Assembly: GCA_963713805.1 (NCBI GenBank)
Contig: CAVQNF010000024.1
Location: 1-64,000, forward strand
Origin: GAS188 sp963713805
GTDB lineage: Bacteria > Pseudomonadota > Alphaproteobacteria > Rhizobiales > Beijerinckiaceae
Length of the DNA: 64,000 nt
Direction of reading: 5' to 3'
Positions 25,941 through 34,461 of the stretch are shown here, in pieces. Each line of letters starts with the position of its first letter. Positions within the stretch are counted from its first letter, which is position 1. A program made the translations under genes and the position numbers. The notes under the pieces are model-generated. The model saw nothing but the letters and a program-made list of their open reading frames with translations, had not been told where the DNA came from and searched no databases.

Positions 25941-27762
25941 ATGAAGCGTTCACATCTGGTTTTGCTGCTCGGACTGATCGCCTGCGCCCCCGCGCCGGGA
26001 TTTGATGCACGAGGCGACAACACGCCAAAATGGTCGGCCGGCTGGATTTCTCCAGCCATCGCGGCCGAGGACATATCCTTCGACAATGTCACCGCGACCC
26101 TAGGGGGAGCGACGGTCACGATCCCCCACATCGCGATCAACGGTTCATCGCTCTCGAAAAGCGATTTGCAGAAGCTTTTCGACGGCCCCTGGAGCCTGTC
26201 TTCGGTCGACACCTTGTCGAAATTCGATGCGACCTCCGTCGTCATTCCCGAAATTCATGTCGACATGACCGCGCAAGTCGCGGGCAATGACACGCCTCTC
26301 GCTCAGAGCGTCGCCTATCGTGACCTTCGCCTCGACGACATCAAGGCGGGCAAGGCAGCGCGCGCCAGCGTTGCGGGCATGACGGCCGAGGTCAAAGGCC
26401 CGGTTTCGTTGGGCTATTCGGTCGGGCAAGTTCTCGCCACCGACTACGATTTCACAGGCTTGCTCCGGATCGTCTATGCGGCGGCGCAGCCGGGCGAAGC
26501 GCCCAAGCAACTGTCGGGTCCAAGCACGCTCGAGAACCTGCATTTCAATGGACCCGACGGGGTGGAGGTCAACATCGGCCATGCGGCCGTGGGAGCGATG
26601 AAGGCTCGCCCGCTGGTCACACCGCTTGCGGATTTCCTGCCGGCGCTCACGCAAGCAAGCGCGACGGATAAAACCCTTTCGCCGGCTCAAACCGCCAAGA
26701 TGGTCACTTTGCTCGCGGATTTCTATGATGCCTTCGGGATCGACGGCATGACGATGTCCGACATTTCGATAAAAGTTCCGGACCCGTCGTTTCAAAACGC
26801 CTCGATCAAGACGTTCAAGATCGGATCGATCGCGAATTCACGCTTCGGCGAATTTGGCATCGAAGGCCTGGAGGTCAATGCGGCGGGCGGACATGTGAAG
26901 CTCGGCCGCGGCGCGCTCCTCGGCATGGACGTGAAGCCGTTTCTTTCGGCCCTCTCCGCGAGCGCCAAGAGCGGCGAATTGAGCAACGACGCCATGAAGA
27001 AGCCTCGATTGGCGTCAGATCATGCCGCGCCTCGATGCCATCGTGGTGAACAACCTCGATGTCGACATGCCTCAGGGCCCGTCGGCGCAAAGCTTCACGC
27101 TCGCGGATTATGAAATCAAGCTCGGCAATTATGTCGGGGCGATCCCGACGAGCCTGCATTCGAGGCTCGATGATCTTGCAGCCGACACCAGCTTTCTCAA
27201 GGCCCAAGGGTCGGAGCTTCAACAGCTCGGCTACAAGATCCTCGACCTTTCCACCGCGACCGACGTCGTCTGGAACGAGAACAGCAAATCCATCAGCGTC
27301 AACGAGATCAGCGCCAAGGGCGCGAACATGGGCTCGGTGCTGCTGAAGGCCACGCTCGGCAATGTCCCGCGCGAGCTCTTTGCCGGTTCGTTGGCGCAGA
27401 TGCAGGTCGCGGGCCTCGGCGTCACGCTCGGCGAGGCGAGCTTGAGGGTCGAAAACACCGGCCTTCTCGACAAGATCGTCGCGCGCATGGCGGCGATCCA
27501 AAAGACGACGCCCGACAAGCTGCGCGCGCAATGGGGCACTCAGGCCGCGCTCGGCATTCCGCAGATGCTCGGCGGCTCCGACAGCGCGAAGGCGCTAGGG
27601 AACGCGGTCGCGAGCTTCATCGCGAAGCCCAAGTCCCTCTCGATTTCGGTGAAGGCAAAAGACGTGACCGGCCTCGGGATCACCGATCTCATGGCGGGCG
27701 GCGGCGTGAGCCCCGCCGCGATCCTCAACAAGCTCGACGTGACGGCGAGCGCCAACCAATAG
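25941..27762 (+). CDS. Uncharacterised secreted protein of ~606 residues; one frameshift
   Basis: I do not recognise this family. It has an N-terminal signal peptide (KRSHLVLLLGLIACAPAPGF); the lone cysteine has no clear lipobox, so a periplasmic location is likely. The body alternates short beta-rich stretches with Leu/Ala-rich helices and has no catalytic motif I can name. The N-terminal part (IHVDMTAQVAG...) and the C-terminal part (NNLDVDMPQGPS..., then GANMGSVLLKATLGNVP) look like related repeat domains. An extra C at 27003-27004 breaks the frame; reading through gives MKKLDWRQIMPRLDAIVVN. The gene stands alone between erpA and the convergent speE. Confidence 0.7.
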
Positions 27763-27833
27763 GGCGCCTCTGGAGCGGGAGAGCCTTCGTTCAAGCAGCG
27801 TTCGGCACGCGGCGGGAAGGCGTTCGCGCTTAT

Positions 27834-28718
27834 TTATGTTCTCCCGAGGGCCTTCTCGACGAGGTCCCGGATGAAGCGCGGCAGCGCGAAGGCCGCCTTG
27901 TGCACCTCGGGCGTGTAGTAGCGCGTCTCGAGCTTCGCCGCCTTGAAGCGCTGCTCCAGCGTCGGCAGCGAAACGGCGCGCAGTGTCTTGTCGTCCGTCG
28001 CAAACCCCATGGTCATATGGCCGCCGACATAGGTCGGGATGGCCGCGACATAGGCATAAGGATCGGCGAACAAGCTGCGCCACAAGCCGATCGTTCCGAG
28101 GAGCTCGTCGGGCTGGAAGAACGGCACTCCGTTTTGCGTCACCATCACGCCGCCCGGCTTCAGGCAGCGCTTCGCGCCCTCGTAGAATTCGCGTGAGAAC
28201 AGCACGGCGCCCGGCCCTTGGGGATCCGTCGAATCGACGATGACGACATCGAACCGGCCGTGATTTTTCCGGTCGGCCACATAGTGCATGCCGTCGGCGA
28301 TGACGCTCTCGACCCGCCCGTCCTCGAAGAACGGCCGGTTCCACTCGAGAAAATACGCCTTGGAGAAATCGAGCACGGCCTTGTCGATCTCGACCTGCAC
28401 GCAACGCTTCACCGCCTTGTGCTTCAGGACTTCCTCGGCGATCAGGCAATCGCCTCCCCCGATGATCAGCACGTCCTCGCTCTCGCCATGGGCGAGGATC
28501 GGCACATGGCTCATCATCTCCGAATAGATGAACTCGTCGGCGGTGGTCACCTGCGTTGCGCCGTCGAGCATGAGCATGCGTCCGAAGCGCTTGTTCTCGA
28601 ACAGGATCAGGCTCTGCAAATCCCCCTGCCCCTGGAACACGATCTTCTCCGCCGCGAAGCCCAGGCGAAAGCCGAGCTCGTCGAACAAGGTTTCCTGGAT
28701 GTAGCGCTCATCGTTCAT
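27834..28718 (-). CDS. speE: Polyamine aminopropyltransferase (spermidine synthase)
   Basis: Transfers an aminopropyl group from decarboxylated SAM to putrescine. The N-terminal beta-domain (MNDERYIQETLFDELG) precedes a Rossmann methyltransferase-like domain with VLIIGGGDC, EIDKAVLDFSKAYF, the active-site aspartate region VVIVDSTDPQGPG and the lid sequence QNGVPFF. The glycine loop reads GGGDC where most family members have GGGDG. Length is 294 residues. It is downstream of speD on the same strand with a 242-base gap, so it may have its own promoter. Confidence 0.92.
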   Translation of the reverse strand: MNDERYIQETLFDELGFRLGFAAEKIVFQGQGDLQSLILFENKRFGRMLMLDGATQVTTADEFIYSEMMSHVPILAHGESEDVLIIGGGDCLIAEEVLKHKAVKRCVQVEIDKAVLDFSKAYFLEWNRPFFEDGRVESVIADGMHYVADRKNHGRFDVVIVDSTDPQGPGAVLFSREFYEGAKRCLKPGGVMVTQNGVPFFQPDELLGTIGLWRSLFADPYAYVAAIPTYVGGHMTMGFATDDKTLRAVSLPTLEQRFKAAKLETRYYTPEVHKAAFALPRFIRDLVEKALGRT

Positions 28719-28960
28719 GAAGGTCAGCCCGTGGGTGGATGCCCGGCCTCACTAGCAGGGGGGTCGATCCGGCGCGACAGGATTATTCGGGAGCGGCCCG
28801 GGATCGCACGACCGTGAGCGTGGCGCGCCGGGCATCGCTCATTTCGAAGGGGTCATGCGGCCAAAGAGGCCCCGAGGTGCACCCGACAACGAACGAGGCG
28901 CGGGATGAACCGCGCCTCGATCTCCTCGCCTGCAGCCCGGACGCCCCGTGGGCCAGGCGT

Positions 28961-29440
28961 TCAAATGCCCTTGCCGCGCAAGAGCGTCTCGACCTCGACG
29001 CGTCTTGCCGAGAAGGCCTTCTTGAGCACAGGCACGCATTTCTCGGGCGACGTATCGCCGCACATGAACACGTCGAGGGCCGCGTAGCCGCATTCGGGCC
29101 AACTGTGGACGGAGATATGGCTTTCCGCCAAAACGGCGACGCCCGACACTCCACCATTCGGCTCGAAATGGTGCAAATGGATGTGGAGAAGCGTCGCACC
29201 GGCTGCCTTGACGCAGGCGCGCAGCGCCCTGTCGATACGGCCGATGTCGGCGAGATGCTTCGCCTCGTACAGCTCGATGATCAGATGCGTCCCGGCGCAA
29301 CGCACGCCGTTCTTCACCACGAGGTGGTCCTTGCGGTCGTCGTCCGAGACGAACAAACCGATATAGGAAGTATCTTCCTTTCGGGTGGTGCTTGGAAGCT
29401 CCAAGTCCATCCCCGATTGGAAGAGGGCGTCTCGATCCAT
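28961..29440 (-). CDS. speD: S-adenosylmethionine decarboxylase proenzyme
   Basis: Makes decarboxylated SAM, the aminopropyl donor used by SpeE. This is the short bacterial prozyme class that self-cleaves to generate a pyruvoyl group. The cleavage serine is in LAESHISVHSWPE and the downstream cysteine in FMCGDTSPEKC. Length is 159 residues from the ATG at 29440, which has GGGGAGGG upstream; a TTG at 29455 is in frame but lacks such a site. Together with speE it completes spermidine synthesis from putrescine. Confidence 0.92.
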   Translation of the reverse strand: MDRDALFQSGMDLELPSTTRKEDTSYIGLFVSDDDRKDHLVVKNGVRCAGTHLIIELYEAKHLADIGRIDRALRACVKAAGATLLHIHLHHFEPNGGVSGVAVLAESHISVHSWPECGYAALDVFMCGDTSPEKCVPVLKKAFSARRVEVETLLRGKGI

Positions 29441-29881
29441 GGGAACCCTCCCCAACCAGCAGATGCAGACCCGGCAAGCCGGAGCGAAGTCATCTACAAA
29501 GCGCCCCGTGAATCCAAGCTTTTGGCGACGCGCTTCGAAGCGCGCATATGGGTCCCGAATCGGTTAGGGTCAAGTAAAAAATTCTCGACCGCCCAGGAAA
29601 AATTCACCCCCCTTCCGGCGGGCACATCGCCACCACGCGCATCGGAGTTCGCAAAGCCGCCCGCAGCGATGGGCGCAAACCTTAAGGCGGGGCTCTGGGC
29701 ACCTGGCGCAAGAAGCTTCGGATGTTGGCGACGCCCGGGTGTAGATCGCGCTCGGGGGTCGGTAGCTCTCGGGCGTCGGTAGCTCTCGGGTTGCCGCTTA
29801 TGAGTGCCCGTCCTATAGGGGTCGCGTGCCGGCCCTGACCCCATGTCTCGCCTCGAGCCCGGCTCGCTCCTGACATCACGA
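29441..29881. other. Intergenic region between divergent speD and fzlA
   Basis: About 440 bases without a gene. It contains a 14-bp palindrome GCGCTTCGAAGCGC near 29533, an A-rich stretch (AGTAAAAAATTC, 29573-29584) and a 17-bp tandem duplication at 29751-29784. It must hold the speD and fzlA promoters. I did not recognise a riboswitch. Confidence 0.5.
29751..29790. repeat. 17-bp tandem duplication
   Basis: CTCGGGGGTCGGTAGCT is followed directly by CTCGGGCGTCGGTAGCT and then CTCGGG. It lies about 90 bases upstream of the fzlA start. Confidence 0.7.
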
Positions 29882-30574
29882 ATGGCAACGCTGCATCATC
29901 ATCCCATTTGTCCGCATTCGCGCTTCATCCGGCTCGTGCTCGGTGAGATCGGGCTCGAGGCGGAGCTCAAGGAGGAGCGCGTCTGGGAAAGGCGGCGCGA
30001 ATTCCTCACGCTCAATCCGGCCGGCACGACGCCGGTCCTTTCGGAAGAATCGATCGCGGCCGTGCCTGGCGCTTCCGTGATCGCCGAATATCTCGACGAA
30101 ACGCGCGGCCTTGCGCTCGCGGAGCGGCGCCTCCTGCCGGGAGATCCGGCAAGCCGCGTCGAGGTGCGTCGGCTCATGGGCTGGTTCCTCGACAAATTCG
30201 ACGCCGAAGTGTCGTCCTTCCTCGTGACCGAGAAGGTCTACAAACGTTTCATGTCGGGCGCGGAAGGCGGGGGCGCCCCGGACATGGTGGCGATCCGGGC
30301 GGCGCGCGCCAATCTGCGCTATCATCTCAAATATATCGGCTGGCTTCTCGCCGAGCGGAATTGGCTCGCGGGCCCGCGCATGACATATGCGGATCTCGCC
30401 GCGGCGGCGCAGTTGTCGAGCGTGGATTTTCTCGGAGACGTGCCATGGGACGAGGATGAGACGGCGCGCACATGGTATTCGCGCGTGAAATCCCGGCCGA
30501 GCTTTCGTCCGCTCCTGGCCGACCGCATCGCCGGCGTGACGCCGCCCGAGCACTACGCCGATCTCGACTTCTGA
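29882..30574 (+). CDS. fzlA: FtsZ-binding GST-fold protein FzlA
   Basis: A glutathione S-transferase-fold protein of 230 residues. The thioredoxin-like N-terminal half has HHHPICPHSRFIRLVLGEIGL and LNPAGTTPVLSEE. The C-terminal helical half has RNWLAGPRMTYADLAAAAQL and DFLGDVPWDEDETARTWYSRVKSRPSFRPLLADR in segments. This overall pattern is the alphaproteobacterial FzlA family, which binds FtsZ and promotes constriction. The neighbour queG is also typical. I start at the ATG at 29882; 29843 is open but adds a non-family leader. Confidence 0.75.
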   Translation: MATLHHHPICPHSRFIRLVLGEIGLEAELKEERVWERRREFLTLNPAGTTPVLSEESIAAVPGASVIAEYLDETRGLALAERRLLPGDPASRVEVRRLMGWFLDKFDAEVSSFLVTEKVYKRFMSGAEGGGAPDMVAIRAARANLRYHLKYIGWLLAERNWLAGPRMTYADLAAAAQLSSVDFLGDVPWDEDETARTWYSRVKSRPSFRPLLADRIAGVTPPEHYADLDF

Positions 30575-30608
30575 GCGGCGCCTTCATCCCTGTTGCGGGG
30601 AGAAGACG

Positions 30609-31772
30609 GTGAGCGAGGCCGCGGTGCTTCGCGCCGAGCTCGCCTCGCGGGCGAGCAAGCTCGGCTTTTCCGCTTTCGGCGTGACCTCTCCCGCCGCCGT
30701 TCCCAAGCTCGGCCAGCGCCTGCGCGCCTTCATCGCGGCCGGCGAGCACGGGAGCATGACGTGGATGGCGCGAGAGACCGACCGGCGCGCCTCCCCCCAA
30801 GTGCTTTGGGAAGATGTGCGCAGCATCATCATGCTCGGCCTCGACACGCCTCCCGGATCGGATCCCCTGGCGTCGCTCGCCAAGCGCGACGCTGGCCTCA
30901 TCGCCACCTATGCGCGTCGTCGCGATTATCACGACGTGATCAAGGGGCGGCTGAAGGAGCTCGCGCAAGCGCTCCTGTCGCTCGCGGGCGGCGAGGTGAA
31001 GGTGTTCGTCGACACCGCCCCCGTGATGGAGAAGCCGCTCGCCGCCGCCGCCGGACTCGGCTGGCAGGGCAAGCACAGCGTGCTCCTTTCGCGCGAGCTC
31101 GGTTCCTGGCTTCTGCTCGGCGCGATCTTCACGACGGTGGAGCTCCCGCTCGATCGCGAGGGCGCCGATCATTGCGGCTCGTGCCGTCGCTGTCTCGACA
31201 TCTGCCCGACGAAAGCCTTCCCTGCCCCCTATCGCCTCGATGCCCGCCGTTGCATCGCCTATCTCACCATCGAGCACAAAGGCACGATCCCGCACGAATT
31301 CCGCGAGGCGATCGGCAATCGCGTTTTCGGCTGCGACGATTGCCTCGCCGTCTGCCCCTGGAACAAATACGCGAAAGCGAGCCACGACATGCGCATGGCC
31401 GAGCGCGGCGAGCTCGTCGATCCGCCCTTGCGCGATCTCGCCCGCCTCGACGACGCTGCCTTCCGCAAGCTCTTCGCCGGCACGCCGGTGAAACGCACGG
31501 GACGCGACCGCTTCGTCCGCAATGTGCTCATCGCCATCGGCAATTCGGGCGACCCCACGCTCGCGGCCGAGGCCGAGAGGCTGATCGGCGACCCCTCCCC
31601 GCTGGTGCGCGCCATGGCCGTCTGGGCCGCCTCCCGCCTCCTGCCGAAGAAACGCTTCGCCGCGCTCGCCAAGCGCCGCCGAGGCGAAGAACACGACGCG
31701 CAGGTGCTCGCGGAACTCGATTGCATCGAAGCGCACGCCTCCGCACCAAGCGAAAGCCAAGTCAGCGCATGA
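30609..31772 (+). CDS. queG: Epoxyqueuosine reductase QueG
   Basis: Reduces epoxyqueuosine to queuosine at tRNA position 34, using cobalamin and two [4Fe-4S] clusters. Cluster motifs are HCGSCRRCLDICPTKAF (about residues 190-206) and CDDCLAVCPWNKY (about 244-256). The C-terminal HEAT-like repeats include NVLIAIGNSGDPTLAAEAERLIGD in pieces. The start is the GTG at 30609. The stop overlaps the ATG of the next gene (ATGA, 31769-31772). Length is 387 residues. Confidence 0.93.
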   Translation: MSEAAVLRAELASRASKLGFSAFGVTSPAAVPKLGQRLRAFIAAGEHGSMTWMARETDRRASPQVLWEDVRSIIMLGLDTPPGSDPLASLAKRDAGLIATYARRRDYHDVIKGRLKELAQALLSLAGGEVKVFVDTAPVMEKPLAAAAGLGWQGKHSVLLSRELGSWLLLGAIFTTVELPLDREGADHCGSCRRCLDICPTKAFPAPYRLDARRCIAYLTIEHKGTIPHEFREAIGNRVFGCDDCLAVCPWNKYAKASHDMRMAERGELVDPPLRDLARLDDAAFRKLFAGTPVKRTGRDRFVRNVLIAIGNSGDPTLAAEAERLIGDPSPLVRAMAVWAASRLLPKKRFAALAKRRRGEEHDAQVLAELDCIEAHASAPSESQVSA

Positions 31773-32657
31773 ACCTCTTCATCCTTGGGCTCGGCTATTC
31801 GGCGACCGTCTTCGCGCGCCGCAAGCTCGCCGAAGGGTGGCGCGTGTCCGGCACCGTGCGCAGCGCCGGAGAAGGCCAAGACGCTTCGCTCGCAAGGCAT
31901 CGAGACCTTCACTTTCGACGCGCGAACGGACGAGCTCGGCTCGGCCGCCCCCGCGCTTCGCGAAGCCGACGCCCTCCTCGTCTCGATCCCGCCGGATGGC
32001 GAGAGCGACGCATTGCCCGAGAAGCTTTGGCGCCCGATCCTCGATGAGGCGGGGCGCCTTCGTTGGATCGGCTATCTTTCCACGATCGGCGTCTATGGCG
32101 ACCATGCCGGCGCCTGGGTGGACGAGGCGACGCCATGCACGCCCACGAGCCCGCGCAGCCGAGCGAGGATGAAGGCGGAAGCAGGCTGGGCCCGGCTCGG
32201 GTCAGCGGCCAAGAAGCCTGTGATCACCTTTCGCCTTCCGGGAATTTACGGGCCGGGACGCAATGCGCTCGTGGCGCTTCGGGAGGGGAAGGCGCGGCGC
32301 ATCATCAAGCCCGGACAGATCTTCAACCGCGTGCACGTCGAGGACATCGCGACCGCGCTTGGTCTTTCACTGAAGAACGACGTCGCGAGCGCCGTTTACA
32401 ATGTAACGGATGACGAGCCCTCGCCGCCTCAGGAGGTGGTCGCCTTCGCGGCTCGGCTTCTCGGCATCAGGCCCCCGCCTGAAATCGCCTTCGAGGACGC
32501 TGAGCTCTCGCCCATGGCGGCGAGCTTCTATGGCGAGAACAAGCGGGTGAGCAATGCCTTGATCAAGCGCGCGCTCGGCCTTGCTCCCGCCTTTCCGAGC
32601 TATCGCGAGGGATTGCGGGAACTGTCGCGTCAAGGCGAAGGGGCGGAGCGAGGGTAA
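31769..32657 (+). CDS. NAD(P)-binding SDR-family protein; one frameshift
   Basis: An extended SDR, epimerase/YeeZ-like, of about 295 residues. The N-terminus is MNLFILGLGYSATVFARRKL with the dinucleotide-binding G-L-G-Y-S-A. An extra G at 31868-31869 shifts the frame. The corrected sequence continues EKAKTLRSQGIETFTFDA and includes WIGYLSTIGVYGDH and FRLPGIYGPGRN. YLSTIGVYG is the usual epimerase active-site strand. It is coupled to queG by an ATGA overlap. Substrate is unknown. Confidence 0.8.
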
Positions 32658-32795
32658 GCCGGGCGCGAGGCCAATCGCCGACATCCTCGGTTATATTAGC
32701 CGAAATTCATTTTCGAATTCAGCCTTTCGTGCTTTCTCTCTCATGCTCAATTTGATAACCGGGCATTGGCACGGATGCTAACGAGAGCGCACGCC

Positions 32796-33203
32796 ATGAA
32801 AGATTTCCTTGTTGTCCATTTTTCGTTCAAAGGAAGAATCGATCGGTGGACATTCTTGAGAAAATTTTCGAGGCTAACCCTTCTCGGAGGAATTATCCTC
32901 GTCGCCGGCCTTTTTGCCGTCAACCTCGATTATCCTGCCGGAGGTTATGCCGCAATCGCCGCGACCGTACTGGTGATGCTGTGCAATTTTTCGATGTTCA
33001 TCAGAAGACTTCACGATAGAGGATATACTGGATGGTTAGCACTCATTTCGCTAATCGTTTCATTGTTTACCTACTCAAAAGCACCTGCACTCATCGTATT
33101 ACTTCTAATATTTCAAGGCTGGCTGTTTGCTGAAACGTTTTTCTTGCGCGGGGTCGTCGGCCCGAATCGTTATGGCCATGACCCTCTTGCACAAGATGCA
33201 TAA
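32796..33203 (+). CDS. DUF805 membrane protein in an AT-rich patch
   Basis: A small inner-membrane protein of 135 residues with four hydrophobic helices. The DUF805 marks are FKGRIDRWTF near the start, the conserved RRLHDRGYTGW loop and the C-terminal GPNRYGHDP. Function is unknown for the family. From about 32,690 to 33,230 the DNA is visibly more AT-rich than its surroundings and uses A/T-ending codons, which suggests recent acquisition. The ATG at 32796 is preferred over one at 32766. Confidence 0.75.
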   Translation: MKDFLVVHFSFKGRIDRWTFLRKFSRLTLLGGIILVAGLFAVNLDYPAGGYAAIAATVLVMLCNFSMFIRRLHDRGYTGWLALISLIVSLFTYSKAPALIVLLLIFQGWLFAETFFLRGVVGPNRYGHDPLAQDA

Positions 33204-33333
33204 TTAATTTTAGCTCATCCTTCGGTGAATGCGACAGTTGCGCCCGTCATTGCCTCGGATTGGCTGGCGCGTCTTCGCTCCCTTCTGTCCATCGGCACGA
33301 CGGGGCCATCTTCGCGGGATGCGTTCGTACCTA

Positions 33334-34365
33334 TCACGCCGCTCGCCTCTCCTCCACCGCTGCGAAATGGTGATGATAGCGCGCGGCGATGTCGCTCGTC
33401 CGCAGCAGCACGAAGACATCGGTCGTGCCGAATTGACGGTCGACGACCGCGCCGTCGCCGAAGCCCGCGCCCAGGCGAAGGTAGCCCTTGATCAAGGGCG
33501 GCAGGCTGCGCAGCGCCGCCCTCGCGTCGAGCTGTGCCTTCGGCACCCTGTTCATGGGCAGGTGACGCTCCGGCCTCGCGCGCACTCGCCAGCCGTCCGG
33601 AGAGGGCGCGTAATGATGCAGGAAGCTCAGCGGCTCGGCGAGCGCGGCGGGGTCGCTACCGGCGAAGCTGGCGCAGCCGATCATCACGTCGATACGATGG
33701 CGTCGGACGTAGGCGTGGATGCCCCGCCAGAGGAGCTCGAGCGTGCGCTTGTCGCGGTGGCTCGCGAGCACGCAGGAGCGGCCTAGCTCGAGGAAGCGCT
33801 TGTCGCGATGCGCCTCGAGCAGAGGAGCGACGTCGAACTCGCGCCGCGCGTAGAAGCCGAAGCTCTCCTGCGCCACGTCCTGGCGGAGCAAACGGTAGGT
33901 GCCGACGACCGTTCCTCCACGGCTCTGGCCGGGGCCCGGCCGTGCCGCGCGATCGACCACCACGAGATGGTCGCAGATACGATCGAAGCGATCGGCGTCG
34001 CGGCGCAGGAACGCGCTCATCGGGTCGGCGAGCGCCGACATCTCCTCGTAGAACACCCGAAAGCGCAGGCGCTGCGCCTCGCGCAATTCGCGAGCATCGC
34101 GAGCGAGGCGCACTTCGAGGGAACCGAGCCGGCCCAGAATTTCCGCCCCTTCCCCCTGGCGCGGGTCAGGAGGGCTCCTGCCCGCGGCCTTCGAGCCGAC
34201 GAAAGGCGCAAGCGCGAAGCGCCTGAGGCGCTCCGGCGCCCCGATCCTGCGCAAGGCGAAAGCCGGGTCGGCGAATGGCAATGCGAGAAAGCCGCCGCCT
34301 GGAAGGATGCCTCGGAACAGGCTCGATCCCGGCCAAGTCCCGTTCTTCAAGACGTTGCTGGTCAT
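33334..34365 (-). CDS. olsB: Ornithine-acyl-ACP N-acyltransferase-like GNAT protein (OlsB/hemolysin-like)
   Basis: Probably adds a 3-hydroxyacyl chain to ornithine, the first step of ornithine lipid synthesis. The GNAT core begins at LGSLEVRLARDARELREAQRLRFRVFYEEM in two halves. It contains the family signature FDRICDHLVVVD, the acetyl-CoA-side motif GGTVVGTYRLL, and FLELGRSCVLASHRDKRTLELLWRGI in pieces. Length is 343 residues from the ATG at 34365 (AGGGG site). There is an N-terminal extension of about 90 residues relative to typical OlsB. Related acyltransferases with other amino acid acceptors cannot be excluded. Confidence 0.68.
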   Translation of the reverse strand: MTSNVLKNGTWPGSSLFRGILPGGGFLALPFADPAFALRRIGAPERLRRFALAPFVGSKAAGRSPPDPRQGEGAEILGRLGSLEVRLARDARELREAQRLRFRVFYEEMSALADPMSAFLRRDADRFDRICDHLVVVDRAARPGPGQSRGGTVVGTYRLLRQDVAQESFGFYARREFDVAPLLEAHRDKRFLELGRSCVLASHRDKRTLELLWRGIHAYVRRHRIDVMIGCASFAGSDPAALAEPLSFLHHYAPSPDGWRVRARPERHLPMNRVPKAQLDARAALRSLPPLIKGYLRLGAGFGDGAVVDRQFGTTDVFVLLRTSDIAARYHHHFAAVEERRAA

Positions 34366-34461
34366 TGCGCGTCGCCCCTGCGATTCCCTTGCGAAAAACG
34401 CCAACATGACGAGATGACGCGAGCATGACGGGAAGCCGGGGCATCTAGACTGGCATTTCCG

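Noticed and set aside
29441..29881. A riboswitch upstream of speD
   Set aside because: The region has palindromes and short repeats, but I could not match any known conserved core by eye.
30593..32047. A 484-codon plus-strand frame spanning queG and the SDR start
   Set aside because: The first part is an alternate frame of queG. Only its last stretch from 31769 is real protein, belonging to the SDR, and the merge is caused by the frameshift at 31868.
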